Shown piece by piece: positions 15,186-25,201 of a stretch of DNA of 64,000 bases (position 1 is the first letter of the stretch; each line of letters opens with the position of its first letter). This DNA comes from Endozoicomonas euniceicola (GTDB lineage: Bacteria > Pseudomonadota > Gammaproteobacteria > Pseudomonadales > Endozoicomonadaceae). Made by a program: the position numbers and the translations under genes. A model generated the notes under the pieces. The model searched no databases and was not told where the DNA came from. It saw only the letters and a program-made list of their open reading frames with translations. Where the stretch lies: the NCBI RefSeq assembly GCF_025562755.1, contig NZ_CP103300.1, positions 5,085,001-5,149,000 on the forward strand, in the 5' to 3' direction.

Positions 15186-16884
15186 CCTAAATTCAGCAGT
15201 TGAACGCCACTGAGCCATGCCATTAGGAATAGCTTCTCACGGTTCTGAGCAGCGTTTTTTTAAGTCATTAGCCCGATCGAATTAATGGTTGCATCGTAAT
15301 AACCTGCCCTTTTTTCAAAAATTTTGAGACCGCTTTCGTTAAAATACGACACCATGCGTTAATTGGATTCAACTGCGGTGCGATACTTTTGATTGAATCA
15401 AAAAAATCACACAGTTCACTTTGTAATTTCGCAATTTTATACATCCATCGATGCTGGCTTGTCAGCTTTATTTTCTTTTGGTTGCCAGAGTGGGTCAGCT
15501 TGCCAATTGAACTCATTAATAAGGGACGGCTGGTAATTGATTCTTTATGGGAGTCCGGATTACTCAATCGAACGTATAGCGTCCACCAGTTGTAAACCAA
15601 GGCAACCATTCGGGCCAGCATTCGACATCTTGCCATATCTTTTGTTACATAACCGCCCCAGCCCCATTGGTTTTTGATTTCATCAAAGTTATTTTCACAG
15701 TCAGCCCTATTGCGATAATGATTAATGATCGAGACTATATCATTATCAAGAGATGTGACCAGAACCGAATACTCGTAAGCTTTTATATTTTCTGGCTCTT
15801 CTATTAATGCTAACGTTTGTTGACGTTCTTTTATTCCTTTTTCCAACATCGGTATTTCATTTTCAGGACGCCGTCTTCGAACAATAATTATGCGTCTTTC
15901 TTTTTTCCAACCTGACAGTTTAATTACGGATTCTTTTCCCTCCCAATGGTTGTCGTATTTTACCCATCCTCCGCTACAGTGTGCATTCCCTATGGCTTTC
16001 TTAACGTTGTCGTGCTTCTTCATTTTAAAAAGATAATGACAACCAGCATCTTCCAATTCGCTCATTACCCGGTCACTTCCCCAATCACAATCACCACGAA
16101 CAAATTCAGGCCAGCAGCGTTTTGGAAGTCGATTTAATAGCTCCATTAAACCGGGTAAAGAGTATTTACTTTGACTTTGATTTCCGGGTCTGACTTCAAC
16201 CTCCAGTATTAATTTAAGATTAGCCATCATATATGAGTGGTAAGTATGAGAGGGTCTCCCTTTCTTATGTGGGTTATAGCCATTAACCGCTCCTTCCTGA
16301 TGCCCATAAATGGTTTTCACGGTAACATCAACATCCATAATCCATGGAATGGTTAATAACGGATCAAAACAGAGATGGAGGTGTTTTTGCATCCATTCAA
16401 CGCCTTCATCTTCGTCAATCTTCTTTAAACCACGCCTGGCAGAATCATCGCTGACAATTTTTTTCATCCCGAGCAACTGAGCGTTTACTTTATCACCAAT
16501 AATTGTTCCGATATGCGCATAGCGTTTATGTCCTGAAAGAATGGAAAGCATTAATGAGCCAATCACATCCACTTTTTGAGGGGCGTTTGGGCTTTTATAA
16601 GTTAGTGGGCAATCGTTAATCCAGGGTTCAAATCGGTGACCTGTTTTTAAAAACTGTATAAAAAAAGGAAGCTGTCCCATTGGGGTGACCGATGCTTCAG
16701 GCTCCCACTCGACATGAATTTTACCGTCGAAAGAATCGACTTCGAGTTTGACGGATAAGGGATCTTTTTTCATTTCAGACAACTCACCCTTTGGGGGAGT
16801 GGGTTTTGGTGGTCGAACCATCTTCGAGCCCTCAATATTGTTGAGGGTTAGAGTTTAGCTCAGGGGTTAACCGCTGAATTTAGG
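15186..16884 (-). mobile_element. IS1380-like element copy B, complete
   Basis: 1699 bp with perfect 12-bp terminal inverted repeats CCTAAATTCAGC / GCTGAATTTAGG and a 5-bp target duplication TTCAC (15181-15185, 16885-16889). It lies inside the ISL3-1 transposase gene. It carries one transposase gene. Confidence 0.92.
15268..16821 (-). CDS. IS1380-like transposase (DDE_Tnp_1 type)
   Basis: 517 residues with an intact frame. Seen: IMDVDVTVKTIYGHQEGAVNGYNPHKKGRPSH broken into the first catalytic Asp region (MDVDVTVKTIYG) and the GYNPHKKGRP motif typical of IS1380-group enzymes; VRGDCDWGSD with the second Asp; and NHYRNRADCENNFDEIKNQWG, a Y-x-R-x-x-x-E-x-x-x-x-E/K signature with the catalytic Glu. 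The family name is by motif resemblance and the 5-bp target duplication. Confidence 0.8.
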   Translation of the reverse strand: MVRPPKPTPPKGELSEMKKDPLSVKLEVDSFDGKIHVEWEPEASVTPMGQLPFFIQFLKTGHRFEPWINDCPLTYKSPNAPQKVDVIGSLMLSILSGHKRYAHIGTIIGDKVNAQLLGMKKIVSDDSARRGLKKIDEDEGVEWMQKHLHLCFDPLLTIPWIMDVDVTVKTIYGHQEGAVNGYNPHKKGRPSHTYHSYMMANLKLILEVEVRPGNQSQSKYSLPGLMELLNRLPKRCWPEFVRGDCDWGSDRVMSELEDAGCHYLFKMKKHDNVKKAIGNAHCSGGWVKYDNHWEGKESVIKLSGWKKERRIIIVRRRRPENEIPMLEKGIKERQQTLALIEEPENIKAYEYSVLVTSLDNDIVSIINHYRNRADCENNFDEIKNQWGWGGYVTKDMARCRMLARMVALVYNWWTLYVRLSNPDSHKESITSRPLLMSSIGKLTHSGNQKKIKLTSQHRWMYKIAKLQSELCDFFDSIKSIAPQLNPINAWCRILTKAVSKFLKKGQVITMQPLIRSG

Positions 16885-17695
16885 TTCACGTAAGGCTGCC
16901 ACATATCAGAGCAGACATACTCCAACTGCTGGCTTCGCTCTGTACCAAAGAATGAGAAAAAGCTGCGAATCGTCGCTTCAGTACGCTCTTCGCCAATCCA
17001 CAGCAATCGTGTGCAGTTTCGATCAATCTGGTAAACGACAGTCAGGTACTTATGGCCTATTTGATACGCCACCTCGTCGACACCTATGGCCTTGATATTG
17101 TCGAGCGAACGATGCGCCTTGCCCCATTCAACCACATACTCAACAGCATGAAAGACCTTCTCCCATGATGTATTGAAAGTGCAGGCAACCTCTTTCCAGG
17201 AGAGCTTTCTGGCCCAGCTTGCCAGAAACTGCATGTAGACTTTGGTAAGTTCTTTCTTGCCATCACCCCATGGAACCTGTTCAACCTTTACGCCACACGT
17301 CTTGCATTGAACCCTGCGCATTGTGTAGAGCAGAAAAACTCTAATTCCCCAGAGAGGGACGAACTCAAAACGGCGTTCAGCAAGAGAATCGTAGCCTGGT
17401 GCTGGCTTCAAGCAGCCTGAGCAAACGGCATGACTGTTCTTTCGAGGAACCACTGTCACATTAAATACTTCTGAACCTTGATAGACGCCGGGTTTTACAT
17501 CCTGATAAACAAATGACTTGAGTTTATGGACTTTATTGAGGATAGTTTTAATCAGCATCAGTGCTGCCTTTTGTTGTTTTTTTGTCCTTCAACAAAAAGC
17601 TATCAAAAGTCAGCCACTGGTGCATCTACCTCAAAAATTTGTTCATTTCTACCCACAGTTATCCCTGAAGAGCCTTTTTTATACAGTTTTTAAAA

Positions 17696-19041
17696 GGTTC
17701 CTCGCTGTTTGCTATGGATTTAGTACGGTTATCTGACTGATAATTACCTGCCAAATAAAGTACACAGGTTTCGCAATTGTTCATGGATGGTAACCAGATT
17801 TTCATGCTTGGTCTTGGTTTGCAGGCACCCTGGAAAATAGTTAATCAACACCTCGATACATCCCAGAAGCCCAACCAGCTCAGACTCAGAGTCAGCGCTG
17901 ATCGTGGCAGCCTGTTTCCCTGCCCTAAACGCGGTAAGGCTTGCCCGGCACATGACTTTAAGGAACTAACCTGGCAGCATCTGAACTTTTTTCAGCATCA
18001 TTGCTATATCACCGCTAAAGTACCTCGGACAACCTGTGAAGAACACGGCACTCTTCGTGTAAATGTTCCCTGGGCCAGAGAGAACAGTAAGTTTACCCTT
18101 CTTTTTGAACAGGCGTTGCTGTCTCTGGTCAGGGAGATGCCGGTCAAAGCCTGTGCCAAACATATCGGAGTCAATGACAAGCGTATATGGCGGGTGATCA
18201 AGCATTACGTCAGTCAGGCATTACTGCAAATGGATCTGTCATCTCTGAAGGCTATAGGGCTGGACGAAACGGCCTCAAAACGAGGTCATAACTACGTTAC
18301 CGTTTTCATTGATATGGACAGGCATGACAAGCCCGTAATCTTTGCCACCACAGGTAAGGGCAAGGGTACTGTTAAGGAGTTCAGGGCATTTCTGGAGAAG
18401 CATGGAGGTCAGGCAGATAACGTGCTTGAGGTGGTTTGCGATATGTCAAAAGCGTTCCTGGCCGCCGTGAAAGAAGAGCTGCCGCAAGCCAACGTCACTG
18501 TTGACTGGTTCCACGTTGTTCAGCTGTTTACCAGGGCTGTTGACGATGTCCGTAAAGAAGAGCGAAAGCTGGGGCAGCATCCGAAAAGCTTGCGCTGGGC
18601 AGTGCTAAAGAAGGCAGATGGGCCACTCACTGAAAAACAGATGGAAGCACTTGCCGAACTGGAAAGCAGTGACTTGAAAACGGGTATAGCATGGCGAATC
18701 AAGGAAAAGCTTCGCTGGATCCGGAAGGCTAAAACAGCACAGGCGGCTCGCTGGAGGTTAACGCATTTCATCAAATATGCGAAATCCGAACTGGGCGAGT
18801 GCGAGATTCTGAAGCCGGTACGTAAGGCGCTATCAACGGTAGAGGGTCATGCTGATAAGATAATACAACGATGGTCATCAACCTATACCAATGCTCGCAT
18901 GGAAGGGCTGAACAGCTTGTTTCAGGCAGCCCGAAGCAGAGCAAGGGGCTATCGAAATACAGGAACTTTTCTGATGATGATCTATATGATTGCCAGCCCT
19001 GTAGCGGATTTACTGAAATCCATATGAAACGGCGAAGAGCC
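17696..19041 (+). mobile_element. ISL3-family element 2
   Basis: Left end GGTTCCTCGCTGTTTGCTAT and right end reading (inverted) GGCTCTTCGCCGTTTCATAT form imperfect inverted repeats. 1346 bp. No matching 8-bp target duplication is seen: the left side abuts IS1380 fragment A and the right side abuts the broken recombinase-partner gene, so a deletion or rearrangement probably followed insertion. Confidence 0.82.
17783..19027 (+). CDS. ISL3-family transposase, intact
   Basis: About 414 residues from ATG 17783 (a TTG lies two codons upstream). Seen: N-terminal Cys-rich finger (CPKRGKACPAH, CEEHG), helix-turn-helix region VKACAKHIGVNDKRIWRVIK, DDE residues in AIGLDETASKRGHNYVTVF, VVCDMSKAFL and the final NARMEGLNSLFQAARSRARGY with the catalytic Glu. 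It is not the same subtype as the split ISL3-1 enzyme but has the same length. Confidence 0.92.
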   Translation: MDGNQIFMLGLGLQAPWKIVNQHLDTSQKPNQLRLRVSADRGSLFPCPKRGKACPAHDFKELTWQHLNFFQHHCYITAKVPRTTCEEHGTLRVNVPWARENSKFTLLFEQALLSLVREMPVKACAKHIGVNDKRIWRVIKHYVSQALLQMDLSSLKAIGLDETASKRGHNYVTVFIDMDRHDKPVIFATTGKGKGTVKEFRAFLEKHGGQADNVLEVVCDMSKAFLAAVKEELPQANVTVDWFHVVQLFTRAVDDVRKEERKLGQHPKSLRWAVLKKADGPLTEKQMEALAELESSDLKTGIAWRIKEKLRWIRKAKTAQAARWRLTHFIKYAKSELGECEILKPVRKALSTVEGHADKIIQRWSSTYTNARMEGLNSLFQAARSRARGYRNTGTFLMMIYMIASPVADLLKSI

Positions 19042-19147
19042 AATAAAAAACAGATACTTCCCATATTTTGTAACTGCTGTTCTGATTTGATATGACCTAC
19101 ATGTTTTACTGATAGCTTTGAGCAATTGGTAGGCTGGTTGAGTGGGT

Positions 19148-20879
19148 CCGACATTCACCACCCCAATCAGGAATAAATTGATTGGTACGTTTGACCCAGT
19201 ATAAAAATGATCGTCGACTGACTTTCCGAGATGCCGACTACATGCTTCTCCGTCCCATTGATCGTCCACACATGAATACCCTCGAAGCAGCAGAAAATCC
19301 ACCTGCCCGTGGGGTTCTTCGCCGGTTTCTTTTTCATGTCCGGGAACGTTCGACTCTGTCTTTTCAGCTCATAACGAATTCGATGTTGGATAGCAGCATA
19401 GACCATCAGGCAGAGAGTCATCACCATTAGCAGCGCTTCAATACGTTCCGGCTTCTTGAGATAAAGTGATGACACTAGGAAATCCGGGCTTTTCAGGAAA
19501 CGAAAGCCTCTTTCAACCTGCTGTTGGGATTTATACGTCTTTAGCAGTTCAGTCGTATCCAGCCGGTCTGTATCCATGTCGTTGGTGCCCAGTATAAAGC
19601 AACCCAGTGACGCCTCAGCATCCCGACGTCTCTCCACAGCTACTGAGCAGCAACCTGTCACGAAATATTCATAGTGGTCAGGAGGCATCCCGTCAGCAGG
19701 GCGACCTTTGGTATTGTAACAAGGCTTGCTAATGACCTTAGGTTCAGCCTGACAAAGTTTGGAATTCTTTTGCCATTGCCTGAAGGCTTCCATGGCGTCG
19801 GCTTCACACCGGAACGACTTTTTGCCCAGCTTTACCAGAGCCTCGGATTCTGTCAGGGATTTTTTCTGCATACGCCGGGTCAGTGTCTTCTGTTCCGCTT
19901 TCTGGCTCTGCTTGTTTCGAAACAGAACCCAGCGTTGTACGACACCGGCATACTCAGACAATGTCTCCACCGCTTCGTAATGGTCAAATCCATCCACCAC
20001 ATTCATGGAGCGCGATGGTGCGCTACGTACCAGTTTTTTAGCATCACCGATATTGAGAGGGACTCGGGAAACAAACAACTGCTCCTGATGGCTGAGTTCC
20101 TGAAGGGTTCCTGCCACGTACATTGCGGCATCACCGACGAAATAACGGGCATTCAGAGCCGCTTTAAAGCTCTTTATGTGCTGGCTCACCACTTGTTTGA
20201 AACTGGTTTTATCCGTCACATTGCCACTGGCTGCTTTCATAAACAGTGGAATGCCTGCACGATTCTCGGTTAGCAGAAGTAATATGGCCTGATTCAAGTC
20301 CGGGCGATGGTCTCGACTGTAGCCCTTGCAAAGCCGGATACAATTAAGGTCTTCATCGCTCACTTCGTCATCACAATTATAACGACCATCGACGTGAAAC
20401 CCTGTACCATCGAGGTTCAGTGCGTCGCACGGTAATTTGAGGTGCTTCGCCACCTTGATAGCCAGCTCGAAATGGACTTTACTAACATCCAGATCAAAAA
20501 GTACGTCCAGCGCCCTTCCCAGTACTTTGTCGTTTATGTGTTCGGGTTCAATCCCGCCCCTGATTAGTTTGTCGAGGGGTTTATTGGCGAAGAACTGAGG
20601 GAACATATGGAGAGACTGTCCTGTGAAGCCAAGACCGTTGATTATCATAGCTATCACGGCTTCACCGTGGGAAATGTTCCATTCGTCAGATAGCTTGGGG
20701 GCTCGTTTATCGATGTGCTCGACAATTCCCAGCTCTTTGCACATTCCAGCCACCAGACCGAGGTGATCCATGACCTGAGAGCGATATTGAACAGGAGGCA
20801 TAAGGGGGGCTTCCCAATATTGGCTTATCTGTTAAATAGCAGATCTCAGGAAAATGTCAGGTCAGGTGGTGAATGTCGG
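19148..20879 (-). mobile_element. IS1634-family element 1
   Basis: 1732 bp with 15-bp inverted ends CCGACATTCACCACC / GGTGGTGAATGTCGG and a 6-bp target duplication GTGGGT (19142-19147, 20880-20885). Inserted in the recombinase-partner gene. Confidence 0.9.
19167..20801 (-). CDS. IS1634-family transposase 1
   Basis: 544 residues, intact. Seen: LNLDGTGFHVDGRY (first Asp), KGYSRDHRPDLNQAILLLL, a motif typical of IS1634/IS1549 enzymes, YFVGDAAMYV (second Asp), and YKSQQQVERGFRFLKSPDF with the catalytic Glu in Y-x(5)-E-R-x-F-R-x-L-K. About two-thirds identical by eye to the element at 23482-25119, so the two are different IS species. Confidence 0.9.
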   Translation of the reverse strand: MPPVQYRSQVMDHLGLVAGMCKELGIVEHIDKRAPKLSDEWNISHGEAVIAMIINGLGFTGQSLHMFPQFFANKPLDKLIRGGIEPEHINDKVLGRALDVLFDLDVSKVHFELAIKVAKHLKLPCDALNLDGTGFHVDGRYNCDDEVSDEDLNCIRLCKGYSRDHRPDLNQAILLLLTENRAGIPLFMKAASGNVTDKTSFKQVVSQHIKSFKAALNARYFVGDAAMYVAGTLQELSHQEQLFVSRVPLNIGDAKKLVRSAPSRSMNVVDGFDHYEAVETLSEYAGVVQRWVLFRNKQSQKAEQKTLTRRMQKKSLTESEALVKLGKKSFRCEADAMEAFRQWQKNSKLCQAEPKVISKPCYNTKGRPADGMPPDHYEYFVTGCCSVAVERRRDAEASLGCFILGTNDMDTDRLDTTELLKTYKSQQQVERGFRFLKSPDFLVSSLYLKKPERIEALLMVMTLCLMVYAAIQHRIRYELKRQSRTFPDMKKKPAKNPTGRWIFCCFEGIHVWTINGTEKHVVGISESQSTIIFILGQTYQSIYS

Positions 20880-21944
20880 GTGGGTTATATTTTTCCTGCC
20901 ATTCCCGAAGTTTAGAGAGCCAGTACAAAACAGTTCTGTTCTCCCAGGGGATTACATAACCCAGATTAAGCTCGGCTTTGCTGATATCAGCAGTTTTATT
21001 GGTATTAATATATAAGCCGGTTGAATCGGCTCCAGTCATGCTGTCACAGATTCTTCTAAATACGCCTTTCTGAAATGGCTTTTTCGAGTTTCCTTTTGCA
21101 AAAATGTGTTTGGTATTTATTAGCCATTGACCGTTATCATAACGGTATGTGTCTGCTTCGCCAGAATCAAGCATTCTCACTTGATGGGTTCTCAGGGGGA
21201 GATGAAGCTTGACAAACAGCACTATAGCTCGCACAGGACTCCAAATTTGATAGATGTCGACCTTTTTATGGTTACGCTCTACGGTCTTTGTCCGCCAAAC
21301 GCAGTCAGGATCTTCATGGTCAATGATGTCAGCATTGACCTCAAACCAATCCCCATTTCCTGTTTTTTTGATGAACTGTTGCTGAGCCCATGACCAGTCC
21401 CGAAAGCATCCATCATGAGGATGTGGGCAAAGTATCTGGCGCAGATCAAGTATAAAACGGTATGGAAGAGGGTTTTTAACGGTTTCTGTTAGTCTATTTT
21501 TACCTTGCACCCTCTGAAATGGGTTTTTTCAAAGCCTGACCGGAACCCCATGATCATTGGGTTCGCTGAAGTGAGTATCTAGCAACCAATCCAGAAAATT
21601 AGTTGCATGATTCATTGCTACGGCAAGATTTGTATTGTCAGAGCAATTTGTGTTCTCTAATAAGACTTTCTTATACTCAGTCGTGGAGCAGTAATGCCCT
21701 TGGTATCTTTCAAAAAAAACACAAACGCTGGCGGCCCAAGGGGCAAAACCCTGTAAATAAGTTTCAAAAAACAGGGTTAGAGCATAACGTTTTGAACTTA
21801 CAGATTTCTCTTGTTGCGCAAGCCACTCTGCCGCGAATATTCGCCAGTCTTCCCACTCAGAGCCGTATAGTTTCGTAAGCCATTTTAACTCCAAGTCACT
21901 GCTACGACCGTCTATCTTTTGGCCGTCTCTGATAGCCATAATAT

Positions 21945-23402
21945 TCACCCCAAGATTGGAGATTGACCGCTAAATAGGCCATCAGGATCAATATCACTGA
22001 ACCCTGTAGTCATCAGTGTTTTCCAATCTGTGTTTGTGGATGAAGACTGAGAGTCCAAATTTAAACATTCTGATGCTTGATCCAGCAACCGTGAGACCTC
22101 CTCTAGGCTTGGTGCTGTGTATACAGCTTGGGAATGAATCGAAGCATGATGAAGGCATTTCTTGATCATAACTGGATTAACTTCTGCCTTCCTTAAGCGC
22201 CTGCCATAGGCATGTCGATGACCATGAGGGCAGTACCCAGTAGTTTTACTGGGCTGAATGCCAATACGTTGCAACCCCTTCTGGTAACTGTCATTGAAAG
22301 CGGCCTGAGTGTAAGGATTTCCTTGCACTCCTTTCCGAAAGGCTATGAACGCATAAGGGTGGTGACGTTGAATTCCAGTTAGAACGTAAAGGTAGTCGCG
22401 CCATAATTTCATAAATAGGCGACCATAGTCACTGGGAAACCAATGCACTTGAAGGTAATTTTCTTTGTGATCGACGGTCTTTGCTTTCCATCCAAGGTAC
22501 TGGGTGCCTTGCTCCCGGTTGCGCGGGATTAATCCGTAATTTTGCAGTAAGTAGGCAGAGCGGTTTGTTTCTCCATGCTGGCCTTTCCAATTCAGCGGTG
22601 CTTTGCCATCTTCTGGATGGTAAATGCGAACCATGGCTCGCTGCTGGTCAAAAGGGTCTTCAAATACATCTGTGATCCACAAACTCAGGGCTTCACTGAC
22701 TCGTAAACCACCTCCATGCATGAGTATCAGAATGAGCTGATCTCTAAGACTAACCTTTGAATCCTGGCTTCCTCCGATGCCATCAGAAAAAAACTTTGGG
22801 AAGTCTGCTTCACTAAATGCAACTGCATCGCTATCTACTCTTGGATGGGGCTGCCGGCCTCTAATAAACCTGGCCTGCTGTAAGGTGAGATGAATACTTC
22901 TATTTTTGATATGAACCAAAAAGTCATGTTGGTTCTTGCGAAACCAGGCTGCATAGTTAATCCGCTTCTGATGCGTATTAGCCTCAACTAGTGGATTAAT
23001 CGGTTCCGTTTGATTCTGTTGGACCAGCCAGTCCGTAAACTGGGTTAAAGCATTAATCCATTGCCTTGATGTATTCACTGATACTGGAAGCCAGTAAAGG
23101 TGAGAGCTATCCAGACCATCATGACCAATTGTTCCAGAACAAAGGCGCTTAACAAAAGTTTGAAACAATTTAATAGGTTCAGAAAAGCAATCTACGTTGG
23201 CTTCAAGATATTCGAGAAATCGCTGCGTTGCCTGAATAACCTGATTCATCCAGGATTTACTTCGGCCTTCCTGTTCGGCGTAGAGCAAGTAATCCGTCAG
23301 AGCGGTAAGTTCACCCTGTTCAGTCAACAGAACAGGAATCTTACTCTTGATCCCAGTGTTATCTTCAACAAGGGTGGCCATGACCCTGACTGAGGTAATC
23401 AC
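21945..23402 (-). CDS. Tyrosine recombinase, GmtY-like
   Basis: 485 residues. The catalytic set is complete: Arg in HGGGLRVSEALSLW, the H-x-x-R-H box in PHGHRHAYGRRLR, a His in LHHASIHSQAVYT and the Tyr nucleophile at its end. An N-terminal SAM-like core-binding domain (WMNQVIQATQRFLEYLE, WINALTQFTDWLV) precedes it. Length, the long insert between the boxes and the ATGA-coupled second gene fit the site-specific recombinase of Gamma-Mobile-Trio islands, but I cannot confirm this without a profile search. No third gene (GmtX) is visible; IS1634 element 2 begins right upstream. Confidence 0.75.
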   Translation of the reverse strand: MITSVRVMATLVEDNTGIKSKIPVLLTEQGELTALTDYLLYAEQEGRSKSWMNQVIQATQRFLEYLEANVDCFSEPIKLFQTFVKRLCSGTIGHDGLDSSHLYWLPVSVNTSRQWINALTQFTDWLVQQNQTEPINPLVEANTHQKRINYAAWFRKNQHDFLVHIKNRSIHLTLQQARFIRGRQPHPRVDSDAVAFSEADFPKFFSDGIGGSQDSKVSLRDQLILILMHGGGLRVSEALSLWITDVFEDPFDQQRAMVRIYHPEDGKAPLNWKGQHGETNRSAYLLQNYGLIPRNREQGTQYLGWKAKTVDHKENYLQVHWFPSDYGRLFMKLWRDYLYVLTGIQRHHPYAFIAFRKGVQGNPYTQAAFNDSYQKGLQRIGIQPSKTTGYCPHGHRHAYGRRLRKAEVNPVMIKKCLHHASIHSQAVYTAPSLEEVSRLLDQASECLNLDSQSSSTNTDWKTLMTTGFSDIDPDGLFSGQSPILG

Positions 23403-23462
23403 AACTGCAGCCTCGTTATTACACAGAGTACAGCAATTATACTTTATATTTTGATCATGAAA

Positions 23463-25195
23463 CCGTCATTCAGCACCTATATCAGGAATAAATCTCTTGG
23501 TACGATCGGCCAAGAATTGAAATGATGGTTAATTGCCTCTCCTGCAAGCCAACGACATGTTTTTCATGACCATCGACTAATAAAACATTAATTCCCTGAA
23601 AGCAAAAAAATACCCAGCGTGCAGTCGGATTCTGATAGGGCTTTCGCTTCATATCCGGAAAGAACCTACTCTGACGCTTTAATTCATGCCTGATTCGATG
23701 CTGTATCGCTGCGTAGACTAACAGACAAAGCGTCATCACCATAAGCAACGCTTCTATACGTTCCGGCTTCTTTAAAAACAGCGAGGAGACCAGAAATTCA
23801 GGGCTTTTCAGAAACCGAAATCCACGCTCCACCGACTGCTGTGATTTATAAGTGCTCAACACTTCTGCTGAACTTAGCTGGCTCTTGTCCAGATTGTTTG
23901 TTGCCAACACAAAGCACCCCAGAGAGGCCTCTGCTACTTCACGACAGTCAACAGATACCCAAGGATGACCGCTGACATAATACTCCACGCTATCTGGTTT
24001 GCTGTCTTTCTCCGGACGTCCCGCTTTGGTATAGCATGGTTTTGTCGTAATTACAGGTTCTGCCTGACAATAATTGCTTTTTGATTGCCACTCATTGAAC
24101 GCACGCAATGCGTCCGTTTCACACTTGAACGGTTTCTTCGCCAGCTTGCTGGTCAGTGCTTCCGCTTCTTTTTCTGACTTTTTCAACAGTTTTTTGAGCA
24201 GTGTTTTCTGTTCGCTTTTCCGAGCCTGTTCACTGCGAATCAGAACCCACCGTTGAGATACATCCGCATAGTCGGACAGTACTTCGCAGCTCTCATAACC
24301 TTCGGCACCTTCAACCGGTGTCATCGCACAAGAAGCGACACTGTCCACAAGCTCTCTTGCGGCTTTTATTTTAGCCGGAACCCGGGTGATAAACTGTTGC
24401 TCTTGCTGATGTAATATACGTACATTGTCTGTTGTGTAAAGTGCAGCATCGCCGATCAGGTAACGATTATTCAGCGCCTCTTTGTAGCATTTCAAATGCT
24501 TGCTGATGACTTTTTTAAAATTAGTGTTGTCGTTTATATTGCCACTGGATGCGGCCATGAATACGGGAATACCCGCCTGATTTTCAGTCATTAGGAGCAG
24601 TATCGCCTGATTTAATTCAGGTCGGTGATCTCTGCTGTATCCACGACAGATTTTAATGCAGTTCAGGTCTTCTTCATCGACTTCAGACTCACTGTTATAA
24701 CGACCGTCCACATGAAAGCTGGTTGAATCAAGATTCAGAGCATTACACGGCAGTTTCAATACATTAACGGCCTTGACAGCCAGTGATAAATAGACCTCAC
24801 TTACACCCAGTTCAAAAATTTGATCCAAGGCTCTGCCGAGTACACTTTCGTTGATATGTTCCGGCTCTATACCCGGTCGAATAAGTTTATCCAGTGGCTT
24901 GTCGGCGTGAAACTCAGGGAACATGTGGAGTGTGCGAGCAGTGAAGCCCAGTCCGTTAAGCAGCATTGAGACAACGGTTTCTCCGAAGGAAATCTTTCTG
25001 GTTTCAGATTGGTTGGGAACCAGAGAATCCAGAAGGTTAGCGATCCCGAGCTCTTTGCACATACCGGCCACCAACCCAGTATGGTCGATGCGTTGAATGT
25101 GAAATTGATGAGGTTGCATGGCATATGCTCAGTCTGAAAATTTTTTACATTTTAGATGGTTTTAGGAAATTCTCAGATTAAGTGCTGAATGACGG
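23463..25195 (-). mobile_element. IS1634-family element 2
   Basis: 1733 bp with 14-bp inverted ends CCGTCATTCAGCAC / GTGCTGAATGACGG and a 6-bp target duplication ATGAAA (23457-23462, 25196-25201). Complete. Confidence 0.92.
23482..25119 (-). CDS. IS1634-family transposase 2
   Basis: 545 residues, intact. It shows the same layout as the element-1 enzyme: LNLDSTSFHVDGRY, RGYSRDHRPELNQAILLLM, YLIGDAALYTTD and YKSQQSVERGFRFLKSPEF. Differences are spread along the whole length, so it is a separate lineage of the family, not a recent duplicate. Confidence 0.9.
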   Translation of the reverse strand: MQPHQFHIQRIDHTGLVAGMCKELGIANLLDSLVPNQSETRKISFGETVVSMLLNGLGFTARTLHMFPEFHADKPLDKLIRPGIEPEHINESVLGRALDQIFELGVSEVYLSLAVKAVNVLKLPCNALNLDSTSFHVDGRYNSESEVDEEDLNCIKICRGYSRDHRPELNQAILLLMTENQAGIPVFMAASSGNINDNTNFKKVISKHLKCYKEALNNRYLIGDAALYTTDNVRILHQQEQQFITRVPAKIKAARELVDSVASCAMTPVEGAEGYESCEVLSDYADVSQRWVLIRSEQARKSEQKTLLKKLLKKSEKEAEALTSKLAKKPFKCETDALRAFNEWQSKSNYCQAEPVITTKPCYTKAGRPEKDSKPDSVEYYVSGHPWVSVDCREVAEASLGCFVLATNNLDKSQLSSAEVLSTYKSQQSVERGFRFLKSPEFLVSSLFLKKPERIEALLMVMTLCLLVYAAIQHRIRHELKRQSRFFPDMKRKPYQNPTARWVFFCFQGINVLLVDGHEKHVVGLQERQLTIISILGRSYQEIYS

Positions 25196-25201
25196 ATGAA
25201 A

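Larger units (their letters stand above)
14601..17558 (-). pseudogene. ISL3 transposase, split by a nested IS
   Basis: The N-terminal part (17558 down to ~16885) has the ISL3 zinc-finger-like CSGC and CKTC and the DDE start AIGVDEVAYQIGHKYLTVVY; the C-terminal part (15180 to 14601) has LHILDRFHIVAMLNKAIDEVR, SSGIVEGLNTKIK and the end. Joined at the 5-bp target site they read SDMWQPYVKAIAEFACQAL without a gap, giving ~417 residues, the same as ISL3 element 2. The insertion disables it. Confidence 0.9.
14595..17674 (-). mobile_element. ISL3-family element 1, containing a nested IS
   Basis: Ends GCCTCGTCAG at left and CTGAAGAGCC at right are imperfect inverted repeats of ISL3 type. An 8-bp target duplication TTTTTTAT flanks it (14587-14594 and 17675-17682). 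A 1699-bp IS1380-like element is inserted within its transposase gene. Confidence 0.88.
19042..21948 (-). pseudogene. Broken partner of the tyrosine recombinase, GmtZ-like
   Basis: Begins at ATG 21948, overlapping the recombinase stop by four bases. It reads 139 codons to an in-frame TGA (21529-21531), then continues in the same frame (KNPFQRVQGKNRL...) to 20880, where an IS1634 element interrupts it. Removing the IS and one GTGGGT copy, the frame continues as EKYNPLNQPTNCSKLSVKH until ISL3 element 2 cuts it at 19041. So it has a nonsense codon, an insertion and a lost 3' end. No domain recognised with certainty; position and coupling suggest the second protein of a Gamma-Mobile-Trio-like module. 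Confidence 0.6.

Noticed and set aside
17696..19041. 8-bp target duplication for ISL3 element 2
   Set aside because: TTTTAAAA at left and AATAAAAA at right are both A/T-rich but do not match.
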